From Azolla caroliniana (lineage: Eukaryota > Polypodiophyta): a stretch of 64,000 nucleotides of DNA. Positions 31,501-41,598 of this stretch are shown one piece after another. Position 1 is the first letter of the stretch, and each line of letters opens with the position of its first letter. Below the pieces are notes generated by a model. It saw only the letters and a list, made by a program, of their open reading frames with translations. It made no database searches and had not been told where the DNA came from. The translations under genes and the position numbers were made by a program. The stretch is from NCBI GenBank assembly GCA_043228905.1, contig JBHGNT010000015.1:4402001-4466000 (forward strand). Direction: 5' to 3'.

Positions 31501-32394
31501 TGTCGTGCCTGACAACTCCGGATCGTTGCGTGAGCTGGGTGGGAACCGCTGGGGTTTTGGACTAGGAGAAAAGAAAATTCTAAGGCAATTAAGAATATGA
31601 AATATATTGTAAGAAAGAAAGATATGAAAAACTCGTGAATCCCATGAGTATAGTGTATTAGTGAGTACTCAAATTAAGAGAGAAAAATAGTTAGCAAACT
31701 TGTGGATCCCACAATTATATTATATTAATCAACCCTTGTAAAATAATTAACAACCTCTATACATCTTTCTCTCTTCCTTATATAGTGTTGGAAGAGTCTA
31801 AGTTTATTACATGCAAGCATCATGCTTTTCCTATCTTTAGTTTTCATGCACACTGCATGTGCATGATTAGCTTTCTATCTCATCTTTTCTTTTTAACTCG
31901 AGTGTCTATGCATGAATAACTTTTTGTACCATGCATGTCTAGAATATTTACATGGGATAAAGTTTAGTATAACTTTAAACTTCATAATACGCTAGTATAA
32001 TGATAAGGCTTAACATTATTAACATGGAGGTGCAAGGTTCGAATCTTGCCCTATGCATGTAATATATAATTTTATACTTTCTTCTATTTACAAATATGTC
32101 TCTTCATTTGGTGAGAGACTCTCACCAGCCTTCTTCATCCAGCTCTTGCCGGTTCTGCTTCATCCGGTTCTTGCCGGTTTTCTTTATCTGGTTCTTACCG
32201 GATCCCTCTTACCGGTCCTCTTCGTCCGTTTCTCACCGACTCTCACCGGCCTTCTTCATCCGGCTCTTGTCGGTCTCCTTACCGGTTTCGGTCCTCACCG
32301 GTTCTTTCTTCTAGTTCTCACTGGGTACTCCATATCCTATCCGGAGAAACCAAAAATGTAATTTTTCACGTAGTGTGCAAATTACACTACGACA
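31501..32394 (-). repeat. sLTR-3: probable solo LTR of a Gyp-1-related element
   Basis: This 894-bp insert starts TGTCGTGCCTGAC and ends ACTACGACA on the plus strand. Its first 70 bases resemble the start of the Gyp-1 LTR as seen on the plus strand (tgtcgtg, gcgtg, gggaccac/gggaaccgc, tcttggactag/ttttggactag), so it lies in the Gyp-1 orientation. It splits Cop-3 RNase H; the shared CGG on both sides (31498-31500, 32395-32397) may be what is left of the duplication. A CCGG-rich repeat zone lies at about 32110-32320. Confidence 0.7.
31991..32055 (+). other. tRNA-like promoter module in sLTR-3
   Basis: AGTATAATGATAAGGC (box A-like) and GGTTCGAATCT at about 32036-32046 (good box B) are about 40 bases apart. 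The sequence GCAAGGTTCGAATCTTGC forms a stem-loop like a tRNA T arm. No complete tRNA is apparent. Confidence 0.5.
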
Positions 32395-33352
32395 CGGTAC
32401 AACCCCACTTTTGGTCGGCTACACCGATGCCGACTGGGCCTGCAACGTCAGCGATCACCGATCCACGTCCGGTTTTGCGTTCTCTCTTGGGAGTGCCACG
32501 ATCGCGTGGAGTAGCAAGAAGCAGCTGACAATTGCACTGTCAAGCACCGAAGCCGAGTATAGAGGAGCAATTGTCGCGACATGTGAAGCCATATGGTTGA
32601 AGCGGCTACTTAAGGATCTGCAGGTGGAGGTATCCAATCCAATGACAATCTACTGCGACAACCTCATCAGCATCGAGCTCGCAAAAAACCCCATCATCCA
32701 AGCCCGAACTAAGCACATTGAGGTGCACTACCATTTCACCCGTGAGCGTATCCTCTCCGGTGAAGTCGAACTTCAGTATGTTCCGACCGATCGGTAGACC
32801 GCCGACGTCTTCCCCAAGCCTCTTGGTCTGGACAAGTTGCGGCAATTCTCGGGTGCGCTTGGGTTGCATCACCTCGACATGCCGCACTTGAGGGGGAGAG
32901 ACATCCCGAATGACCACAGAAGAGGGAGAGAAGTTTCAGAAGACCGCGACGCCGAGTCGGATGACGAATTCGATTTCAGATCGGCTGAAGAAGCCGAGGG
33001 TGGATGTGGGGGAGACAAAGCCATCAAGGGTGGGAAGACCGAAGACGAGTTGGAGATAGCCAACTTGGACGAGAGCGAAAACCGATCGGAGGAAGCCGAG
33101 TCGGTTCGGATGTTTGATTCGGATACGCCGAATCAACTCAGGGCCAAGCGAAAGAGAGGGCAACAGAAGAAGTGTCAGCACCGCAACAACAACGGAGCTG
33201 AGAATGGCCGCACGGGCACGCAAGCCGACCAGAAGGGACGAGGTGCGCCGAATCGAATAGGTCGAGGAGCGCGAGCAAGGTGTGAAGCCAGAAGGAACCG
33301 AAGCGTACATCCAGAAGAGTAGATGGAACCTCAAGTTGAGCTTGAGGGGGAG
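32395..33352 (+). pseudogene. Cop-3 RNase H and charged tail
   Basis: RNase H reads LLVGYTDADWACNVSDHRST, ALSSTEAEYRGAIVATCEAI, TIYCDNLISIELAKNP and ARTKHIEVHYHF. It then meets a stop at YVPTDR near 32797. The next frame holds DVFPKPLGLDKLRQFSGA and LHHLDMPHLRGRD. From there a tail of about 145 residues continues in frame: an acidic stretch (DAESDDEFDFRSAEEAEGG), a second acidic stretch, then a basic Arg/Gln/Gly-rich end (RAKRKRGQQKK, RIGRGARARCEARRNRS) and a stop near 33320. The stretch TTGAGGGGGAGA (32888-32899), inside LRGR, looks like an older PPT. Confidence 0.82.
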
Positions 33353-33690
33353 TGTTGAGATACAAGCTCAACATTGGCCGGATCGACTGTGCAAGCCGAG
33401 AACCGGATCGGTTGGGACCGATCAGTTAGGCCGGACCGGTGCGTAAAACAGGTGGGTAAACTGGTACGCAAACCGGTGCGTGACGAGAAGTCGTAGTGGT
33501 GCGTAAACCGTGAGGCCATTGGAAAGATATTGTACGTAGGAATATATTTTGGGAGTTAGTGTAGATCTCAGTTATGAGCATTGAAGTACGTGTCAGTACT
33601 TCTGTCAGTCCGTATGGCCTTGTATAAAAGTGCTCACTGAGCACATCCTATGTACAGATTGCGTATTATTTTGAATTGAATTTTTGTGTG

Positions 33691-33739
<49 letters not shown>

Positions 33740-33838
33740 GCGTATTATGTATATTCAAGCTCTCCATTAAACCTGCGTATTTTCTATGCTCGGTTTTCTA
33801 CTTGCTTCCGCACACTATTCTTTTTACAGATTCATTAG
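33353..33838 (+). repeat. Cop-3 3' LTR
   Basis: This 486-bp LTR is preceded by the PPT run CTTGAGGGGGAG (33341-33352). It matches the 5' LTR closely; the main length difference is a CT run expanded to roughly 44 bases at 33693-33737. Confidence 0.9.
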
Positions 33839-34078
33839 CACATGACCATTTCTTTGAAGCCATGAAATTACAAGTCATTAATCAACATGATATTGACATG
33901 GAATTGGAGGAAGAACAAACCTCTTTTAGGCAAGCAATAATAGTCCCTAAATGGTTGATTATCACCATTATGGACAGGAAACTCACATCTCCTCTTCAAG
34001 GTAAAACCTGAAAAAGTAATTAACAAGTTGAAATTATCACCATTATTGGCATCATGCTCTTATTGCTGAAATTTGTGA
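33839..34078 (+). pseudogene. Decayed copia relic, second copy
   Basis: From about 33866 this repeats the relic left of Cop-3 (10739-10955), with scattered changes: LQVINQHDIDMELEEEQ and FRQAIIVPKWLIITIMDRKL. It ends at gaaatttgtga, the point where the inverted-repeat element begins. It is a separate copy rather than the right half of an interrupted target, since the same segment is complete on the left. Confidence 0.55.
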
Positions 34079-34407
34079 GTTCTAGACCGTGAGGTCAATA
34101 CAAGGAGTGCGAACGGTATACAATCGGTGGGTGAATGTGAGATTAAGAGTGAGAATTATAGAGAGAGAGAGGGATATGTACAAAGTTTAGAGAGAGAGAA
34201 ATAGACTAAAAACTAATTCATATTAAGAAACTTAAAAAGTAATACAAAGAAATGGTCGATGTGGCAAACTAGTTTCGCTCCTATGGAGCTCATCAGTGCA
34301 CATGACCATATAGAATTGGAGGTGTTTATATAGGGAAGATAAGGGATGAGAGAGTGTGTGTGTGTGTGTGTGTGTGTGGGAGAGAGAGAGAGAGAGAGAG
34401 AAAGAGA

Positions 34408-34444
<37 letters not shown>

Positions 34445-34934
34445 TGTGTGTGTGTGTGTGTTCAAATTTGATGATGTAGGAGATATGGGGTTTGATATAT
34501 TTGGTGTGGGATAGAAGATTTTATGGGCTTATTTGAAAAACATGTAGGGGAGTGTGAGAGAGAAAGAGAGGAAGGGTAGGAGGGAAGTGTGTGAGGTGGG
34601 AGTTAGGGATGGTGAAGTATGTTAGATTGTATGGAGATCTTTGAAAAAAGGAGGGGGTAGGAAGAATTGGAGGGTAGATTGGAAATTAAAGTGGAGGAGG
34701 AAAGGGTAGAGTGAGATTAAGAAGAATGAAAGGGGGAGGGGTACGAGAAAATTACTAAAAGAGGGAGGGGTATGAATGTAATTCAAGAAAAAAGGAAGGG
34801 GGAAAGGGGTAGATTGAAATTAGTGAACAAGACAGGGGTAGAGTAAATTAACAAAGTGGGAATGAAGTGAAAAGACCATATCCCCATGTAATTTCTTTTT
34901 CAATCTTAATGATAATCAGTAATAGCTTTGCTCT

Positions 34935-34969
<35 letters not shown>

Positions 34970-35033
34970 GCTCTCCAAGCCGTGCACCGATGATACACCA
35001 TTCACACTCCTTGTTGACGATCGTATGATCAAC
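34079..35033. mobile_element. Possible foldback or MITE-like element with microsatellite core
   Basis: The left end (about 34079-34155) and the reverse complement of the right end (about 34960-35033) are similar. Shared blocks include caaggagtg and tcatcggtg/caatcggtg followed by a purine-rich run. This gives imperfect terminal inverted repeats of about 70 bp. Inside are GT and GA runs (34350-34460), AG-rich DNA and a CT run (about 34940-34968). There is no coding capacity. No clear target duplication is visible, partly because the right side abuts a Cop-3-type fragment. Confidence 0.45.
34350..34462. repeat. Compound GT/GA microsatellite
   Basis: Alternating runs of gt and ga: (GT)n at about 34352-34377, (GA)n to about 34408, (GT)n to 34427, (GA)n to 34443 and (GT)n to 34460. 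Confidence 0.95.
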
Positions 35034-35547
35034 AAAACCGATCAGAGGAAGCCAAGTTGGTTCGGATGTTTGATTCAGATATGCCGAATCAACTAAGGGC
35101 CAAGCGGAAGAGAGGGCAGTAGAAGAAGCGCCAATACCGCAATAGCAACGGAGCTGAGAAGGGCCGCACGGGCACGAAAGCCGACCAAAAGGGACAAGGT
35201 GCGCCGAATCGAACAGGTCGAGGAGCGCGAGCAAGGTGTGAAGCCAGAAGGAACCGAAGCGTAGATCCAGAAGAGCAGATGGAACCTCAAGTTGAGCTTG
35301 AGGGGGAGTGTTGAGATACAAGCTCAACATTGGCCGGATCGGCTGTGCAAGCCGAGAACCGGATCGGTTGGGACCGATCGGTTAGGCCAGACCGGTGCGT
35401 AAAACGGGTGGGTAAACCGGTGCGTAACGAGAAGCCGTAGCGATGCGTAAACTGTGAGGCCGTTGGAAAGATATTACGCGTAGGAATATATTTTGGGAGT
35501 TAGTGTAGATCTCAGTTATGAGCATTGAAGTACGTGTCAGTACTTCT
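35034..35547 (+). mobile_element. Truncated 3' end of a second Cop-3-type element
   Basis: 35034-35308 matches the end of the Cop-3 tail (33072-33352) including the PPT. 35309-35547 matches the first 240 bases of its LTR, with a 14-bp gap near 35417. Both ends are abrupt: the left begins at aaaaccgatc and the right stops within the GTACTTCT inverted-repeat block. One stop interrupts the tail near 35122. Confidence 0.88.
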
Positions 35548-37350
35548 TGATGATAATAATGATGCATTGTTGTCAACAACTAAATCTTTGCGATTGCCCC
35601 CGATGGAAGTCTTTATGGAAAGAATTAGAGTTGTTATCGTCCATAAGGAGGCTAATTTTGACCTATGGGACTAGAATATACATGTGTTCTTGATATGTGT
35701 CTCCTTCCTAAGAAGGGGTATTCATACATTGAAGCCCAAAGTCTCTATGCGTGAATAAAGCATACACATATGAGCTCAACCTTCTCGGTGGTGTCTTAAG
35801 TATGGCACTTAAGTTATCACTCCCTCTTGGTATGTCAGGATATCTTGAACAAATTGCCTTATATGTTGAGCATGTGAAGAGCAAGTGACATTCATCCTCT
35901 ACCATGCCTTCATTGCATAGTTTCCATGTCTTCAAATTAGTTACATTTTGATACAATGATGCAACTTCAATACCTAACTTGTGAGATCGAGTGCGAAGTA
36001 GGGTAAGGGCTCTACGAGCATTACTACTCATATTGGTAATCAGTGTAAGGGCTCTAAGAGAACCTACTTAGGATGATCAGTGTTCAATTTGCAACAAAGA
36101 GTCACTTGGACTAATAATATAGATGAACTAAGTATTGAAAAAGGCCCTAAATATAATGAAAATAGAAAAATGACTCTTTGCATCATTCAAAGGAAATACC
36201 CTAGTGGATGCATTCATACTTGTTAATGCTCAAAATTATCTAGGTTTCATATTTTTTATGGAATATTAGTTATATATGGGTTCTTTCACCCTTATTTTTA
36301 TTTTTTAAGGCATTAAGACACTTGTTATCTATATCTATAACTCGTTATCATTTTATTGGGTTTACTTTAAAGCATCGTATATTCTATGAATTCATGTAAA
36401 GCATGGATCACATAATTTCGAAAGTATATAAAATTTCAAGAAATGTTGTTGGTAAGTATGATTCAAGTCAAGAACAAGCCCCATCTATTCGTGATACGAG
36501 TACGGATAGGTCTGATGAAACACCTTTGTAGCCTTGTATGGGGAATGAGAAGTAAATGTCAATTATAAGCGAATTCATCTATGTAATATTTGTTGAACAT
36601 CTTTGTAAATTTTCTAATTATTTCATTTGGACATTCTATGCTGAATACAACTCTACAAAATGTACATTTATACGGGAATTCATCTAGAAATAAATTTACA
36701 TTCTACTTTCAATTTTGCATTTGGTCGCAAGCATAGGAGTATAGTCAAAAGGTTAACAATATGCCAAATCAAGGAGTATGAAAATTTGTGAGGGATGTAG
36801 AGAATGCAAGATACAAAAACCTAATAAGAGAGAAATCCTAGACACACCTTAGACACTTACTAACCCTAAGGTAAAACCCTTAGAATGCATCAAATTCTCG
36901 TTCACGAGTTAGGCATTGAGGTGGTGCCATGGCCATGTGTTTTGGCCAGAAGAAAGAAAACACGTGGAGTGTGTCGTGCGGACACACGTGTCAAGCAATG
37001 AATGGGTCACGACGCCAACGTGGTCTTTCCCATTTCACATTGTCTTGACGATTAAATCTCAAATGGCAGCAAGAACGCAAAAACGCAAGCAGAAAAGAAA
37101 AAGCAGAGGATTTGCGTTTTTTTCTTGAGAAATTGCGTTTTCTTTGAAGCCCTTTGGTTGTCTGCCATTCACGTTTTTGCGTTTTCATCGACTGTATATC
37201 AGCGACGTAGGTGCAGGACGAAAAGCTTCATATCCTCATTCATTTCATTCTTCTGATTCACAGGCAAAACAAAATTAACAAATCCGATCAAGCAACAGCT
37301 ACAGCTGAAATCAGTAGTTTCTTGGCTCTGATTTTCTTTGATTCGCAGAT
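35548..37350. other. AT-rich intergenic DNA upstream of the B3 gene
   Basis: Apart from the minus-strand relic at 35708-36031 I see no gene from 35548 to 36890. The 450 bases before 37351 are the likely promoter and leader of the B3 gene. A TATA-like TGTATATC lies at about 37193-37200. Repeated aacgcaaaaacgc / gcgtttttgcgtttt blocks at about 37072-37090 and 37166-37185 can pair as an inverted repeat. TTTGATTCGCAG at about 37338-37349 looks like a 3' splice acceptor, so a leader intron is possible. Confidence 0.5.
35708..36031 (-). pseudogene. LINE-like relic with zf-RVT-type motif
   Basis: A 107-codon open frame ends ...CNEGMVEDECHLLFTCSTYKAI. The pattern C-x5-ExEC/DExH-x4-C-xxY resembles the zinc-binding segment (zf-RVT) found after RT in plant LINEs and in related orphan genes. 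The preceding NARRALTLLRTRSHKLGIEV is also typical of that region. No RT is found upstream. It is similar in layout to the frame at 46586-47113. Confidence 0.5.
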
Positions 37351-38265
37351 ATGATGAAGGCGAGAATACTGAGGATGATGAAAATAGATGAAGAGCTAGC
37401 ATTACTCAGAGAAGCCAGCGACACTAGTAGTCATCCTGCAGCCCTCCATCTGTTCCCTCTTTCCCCTGATTTGGGTCATCCTCCTCATGATGATGCTAAT
37501 CACCATGATCCTCATCCTCATAATAATAAGCCCACAGATAATCATCCTCATCATGCTAGACTTGATGGTCATGATGATGATCATCACAAGACGATCAATC
37601 TCCATCTGAGCCCAAATAATGATATGATGGTTAATTACAATCTCCCCAGCTTGCATCATATTCATCATCAGAGAATATATAGTCCCATCCACACTATTCC
37701 AAGCGCACTTAACCACTCTAACATCAAAACCCATATGCCCCATAAAACCACTGTGAAGCATAATCATCGACTATCATCTTCTTCGAGGAGCATCGCAAAG
37801 AAGCAGGATCGCACACTCGTCGTCAATCGCGTTCACACTAATCCTTCACGTAACACGCTTAATGTCATGATGACCAACCCGGTGAATGCAATCGAGCAGC
37901 TCTCTCGCGAGGGGCGGCAGCTGCACGAAGTGTTTAGAAAGAAACTCACATCCAGCGATGTGTCATGCCAACAAGATCGGCTGCTTATGGCCAAGGAGTG
38001 GAGAGGGTGCCTGGGGAAGCATAACACTCCATCCCCGGAGAATCGAGACGTGAAAGTCGACATGTGGGACGAGAGTGACGGTCGCAAGTATTCGTTCATC
38101 CATGGCCTATGGACATCTAATGGATCGTATGTCCTCAAAGGCAAATGGAGATCTTTTTGTGACTTCAAGTGTCTGAATGCGGGTGATACAATTGTCATCT
38201 CCATGGATGATAGCGATGGGACCATATGGATCCGACAAGAGCGTGCCACGATCCAACGGACATGA
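37351..38265 (+). CDS. B3-domain DNA-binding protein
   Basis: An intact single-exon frame of 304 codons from ATG 37351 (a second ATG follows at once) to TGA 38263-38265. Residues about 190-300 form a B3 domain: FRKKLTSSDVS (first strand and start), LLMAKEW, VDMWDESDGRKYSF, LWTSNGSYVLKGKWRSF, then DFKCLNAGDTIVI and a final TIWIRQER. B3 domains bind DNA in the major groove and occur in plant transcription factors of the RAV, LAV, REM and ARF groups. By motif this is nearest the RAV/LAV style, but no AP2, ARF or second B3 domain is present. The N-terminal 140 residues are rich in His, Asp, Asn and Pro (about residues 45-125), with LHLFPLSP and INLHLSP short motifs. It is likely nuclear; the target is unknown. 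It is the only frame here with host-like codon use, no stops and no transposon motifs. It sits between TE blocks, with Gyp-2 700 bases downstream. Confidence 0.82.
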   Translation: MMKARILRMMKIDEELALLREASDTSSHPAALHLFPLSPDLGHPPHDDANHHDPHPHNNKPTDNHPHHARLDGHDDDHHKTINLHLSPNNDMMVNYNLPSLHHIHHQRIYSPIHTIPSALNHSNIKTHMPHKTTVKHNHRLSSSSRSIAKKQDRTLVVNRVHTNPSRNTLNVMMTNPVNAIEQLSREGRQLHEVFRKKLTSSDVSCQQDRLLMAKEWRGCLGKHNTPSPENRDVKVDMWDESDGRKYSFIHGLWTSNGSYVLKGKWRSFCDFKCLNAGDTIVISMDDSDGTIWIRQERATIQRT

Positions 38266-38723
38266 TTATCCAACACATCATCGATGGATAGTTTTATAGG
38301 CATCCTCCAAATCAGTTGGATATATATACACTGTCATTGTAATTAGAAATCAGCCCTTTTAATGTAATTTTGAAGTAAAGGTTATATATTTGAAGATCAT
38401 TACCTTGTGAGCCAATGAGTGTGGATGTTATAAGTGAGCTAATTGTTTTCTCAAGGCTTTCTATGTGCTAAGTGCACTATTGTAGGAAATTTAAAGAAGA
38501 ATTCAAAGAAAATGGGATACTAAGAGGAACCCATCATTGTCAATATATTTTCTTGTTTTAAATGATGTCTATTATTAATCATAGTGATGATGTCTTTGTA
38601 TCACTTGCTTTGTAACTAAGGACAAATATGCCCTTGTCCACAGTACCAATGCACAACACCAATTTCCTAATGAGTCTTTTGCATGTTCCAAAGGATTGGC
38701 TAATAGAAGAGCTTTTAGGCCAC

Positions 38724-38775
<52 letters not shown>

Positions 38776-38971
38776 GAGTTAGGACTAAATATCACGTAAC
38801 ACTCTCTCATAAACCAATTGAGGTAGTTCGAACACATGTATATCTTGAAGCTAAAGATAAACTAACAAGAGGATATGCATCCCTCTCACTCTTAGAGAGA
38901 AAATGCCACCAGACATACTTTCATGAGACACGAACTAAGGGGTGGCCCTTCAACTCATTAGTGACCCCTTC
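38266..38971. other. 3' flank of the B3 gene with CT microsatellite
   Basis: AT-rich DNA with no credible gene. A CT run of about 46 bases lies at 38727-38772. The short frame 38628-38990 reads through this run and is not taken as coding. CCTTC at 38967-38971 is the left target copy of Gyp-2. Confidence 0.7.
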
Positions 38972-39428
38972 TATTAGAGACATAGACTAATGTAAGCATG
39001 AGATAAGGATAGAAAATAGATAAATAGATAGAAAGGAGCGAGAGAAAGAAGGGTGCCGATCCACCCGACCACGCCCGAGTGAAGGGATCGAGACGGACTC
39101 GAGCCTCGATCGGCGTCCCATACCACCGCCGTGGCGTCGAGTCGTACCTAGTGCTGGCACGCTCACTACAAGAGTTGACCCACCACAAGACAGAGTCTCG
39201 ACATAGTCAACAAGATGATGAAATGAGGGTAGCTAGGCCTCTTATTTATAGCGATACCCAAGGCCCCCAGCCAAGTTCACACTTGGCCTAATGGGTTGTC
39301 TCAATCCCGAGGATTAAAAGTAATCCTCCCCTTCTTTACACTCTCATTTAACCCTCACACTTATCCACATGTACAGAATACTACGGTAAATTCTCACCAC
39401 AAGATATTATATGGTCATGCCCGTAACA
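38972..39428 (-). repeat. Gyp-2 3' LTR
   Basis: The minus strand starts TGTTACGGGCATGACC at 39428 and ends CTCTAATA. Both LTR copies end TAATA rather than the usual CA. A TATTTATAGCG stretch near 39242-39251 (minus TATAAATA) is the likely TATA box. On the minus strand the preceding run AAGAGGGGGAGGGGAG is the PPT. Confidence 0.92.
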
Positions 39429-41598
39429 TACTCCCCTCCCCCTCTTTAAAACATTGCACTCTTGCAATGGAAAGTTAGGGAAGTTAGTTCTGAGAGTACT
39501 TTCGTGTTCCCATGTGGCATCTTTTATTGATTTATCCATCCATTTTATTTTAAATTCTCGGATTTCTTTAGTACGTAATTTTTTTGTTTTAATATCGAGA
39601 ATTCTTTCTGGTACATGTGGTTTAGAAGATACATCTTCAGAAGTAACCAGAGTTTCAGTTGTAACTGTATTGTCGCCAGAACCTAGAAGTTCTTTTAGAC
39701 GACTCACATGAAAGACTGGATGAATTCCAACACCATCGGGAAGAACGAGACGATAGGCTGATGACCCAATGCGTTTGAGGACTGTAAATGGTCCACAAAA
39801 CCGTGGGGCTAACTTAGCGCACTTACCCATAGACAATGTCTTAGAATTGTGAGGTACACGTAAAAATACCTTCTGTCCAGGGTTGACTACACGAGGTTGC
39901 CTATGATGATCAGCATAAAAACACGCTCTACCTTGAGCTGTTTTTATATTATCTCGTGCAATATGCAACATATGTTGCATATCCCGAAGAAAGTTTGGCG
40001 TACTTCGCAACTCATCATGATGTATATTAACATCAATCGGGGCTCGTGGCTGAAAACCATACATCAACACAAAAGGACTCTATCCCGTCGATGTATGCTT
40101 GGAGCTGTTATAAGCAAACTCCAAAATTGGGAGATAACGTTCCCATTTTGTTGGTTTTGCACCAACATATGCTCGAAGCATGTCCTCAATAATTTGATTT
40201 ACTCATTCTGTTTGTCCATCGGATTGAGGATGATCCGTGGAGCTCATGCTCAACATAGTTTCTAACTTCTTAAAGACTTGCGTCCAGAAGTCACTAGTAA
40301 ATTTTGGATCTAATAACTCATCAACGAATTGGTAAGCCAATTCAGGAGTTGTTACTGTGGTTTTAGTAGCAATAAATCTGGCCATTTTAGTTAGTCGATC
40401 AACCACAACCCAGATGGCATCATGGCCTTTTTGGGTGCGAGGAAGGCTAACAATAAAATCCATGGATATACTTTCCCACTTATTGTTGGGAATGTCCAAG
40501 GGATGTAAAAGTCCAGCGGCTTTAAGTCGCTCGGCTTTGTTAACCTGACATTGGTGACATTTAGTCACATAGCTATGTATGCCAAGACGCATCTTAGGCC
40601 AATAAAATTGAGTGGAGATGAGAACAAGTGTACGATGTATTCCAGGGTGCATCATGGCATTCAAAAAGAATCCTCTTTTTGACCTCGGGTAAATCTGGAA
40701 CACAAACCTTCCCATTATGGTAGAGCAGACCGTTAGCAATGTGGAAGTATTCCTTCGAGGATGTGGTGGTGTCTGTTCCAGACTCAACTCTTGCCCAGTA
40801 TTTTGCAAAATAATTGTCATCAGGATACTTTTCTCAAAGGTGATCATAAAGATCTGATGATATTTCAGTGAAGCTAAGCGTGTTAACTTCACGGATGCGA
40901 CTTAGTGCATCAGCGACAGTGTTCATGGAACCTTTACGATATCGTATGGAAAAATCGAAGTCCTGGATGAGATCAACCCATCGTGCCTTACGACCTTTCA
41001 GGTCTTGTTGGTCACAAAAATATTTCAAGGACTCGTGGTCCGTAGTTACCACAAAGTGATTTCCATAAAGATAATGGCGCCATGTTTTGAGCGCATGTAT
41101 AACTGCAAATAATTCCTTTTCTTGAACGGTATACTGACATTGAGCAGAATCAAGTTTCTTACTCTCGAATGTTATTGGTTGACCATCTTGATATAAGACA
41201 GCACCTATAGCATAATCGCTTGCACCGGTTTCAACCTCAAAAGGTTTTGAAGGATCAGGTAAAAGAAGTGAAGGAGCCTTGCATACCAGGTCCTTGAGTT
41301 CCTTAAAGACAAGGTCTAGTGTAGCATTCTACACAATAGGTTTTGTAGACTTACACGTTTGACCTTTTAGAAGATCAGTAAACGGCGTCGTCAATTGGGA
41401 GTAATTACGAAGGGATTTTCGCAAAAACCCGACAAAACCAAGGAATGATCGAACTTCTCGAATATTCCAAAGAGTGGGCCAAAGCTTGATTTTCTCAATG
41501 CGAGAAGGATCAATTTCAACTCCTCGTTCGGTTATGAGATGTCCAAGATAAGTAATTGATTTCTTGAAGAACTCACATTTTGAGATCTTCGCATAAAA
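39429..41598 (-). pseudogene. Gyp-2 RNase H, integrase and chromodomain
   Basis: After a stop at RDK (41596-41598) the minus strand continues RT/RNase H: GVEIDPSRIEKIK, VRSFLGFVGF, PFEVETGASDYAIGAVLYQDG, QEKELFAVIHALKTWRHYL and VTTDHESLKYF. The piece 40834-41052 ends DALSRIREVNTLSF. Integrase in 40203-40892 has CHQCQVNKAERL, SISMDFIVSLPRTQKG (first Asp), FTSDFWTQVF and HPQSDGQTE (Glu). The second Asp region reads LLDPKFTSDF and has lost part of the usual SDRD. The end, 39381-40070, has KLAPRFCGPFTVLKRIG, HPVFHVSRLKE and a chromodomain-like PERILDIKTKKLRTKE, IKWMDKSIKDATWEHE. Chromodomains direct integration to marked chromatin. Confidence 0.88.

Larger units (their letters stand above)
10974..33838 (+). 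mobile_element. Cop-3: R-family copia element, split by nested insertions
   Basis: Cop-3 has LTRs at 10974-11425 and 33353-33838 (TGTTGAGATAC...TTTTTACA). Its body runs 11426-12645 and then 30554-33352, because Cop-4 with its own passengers sits between. sLTR-3 at 31501-32394 is a further insertion. The flanks GATGT (10969-10973) and GATTC (33839-33843) do not form a convincing duplication. Internally it lost part of Gag, the protease and the front of integrase, so it could move only with help from a relative. The tail after RNase H shows family membership with Cop-4 and Cop-6. Confidence 0.88.

Noticed and set aside
36916-37128. 70-codon frame upstream of the B3 gene
   Set aside because: Lys/Arg-rich end comes from A-rich repeat text; it looks like leader or promoter DNA.
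38628-38990. 120-codon frame through a CT microsatellite
   Set aside because: Leu/Ser run is produced by the repeat, and the frame crosses the Gyp-2 border.
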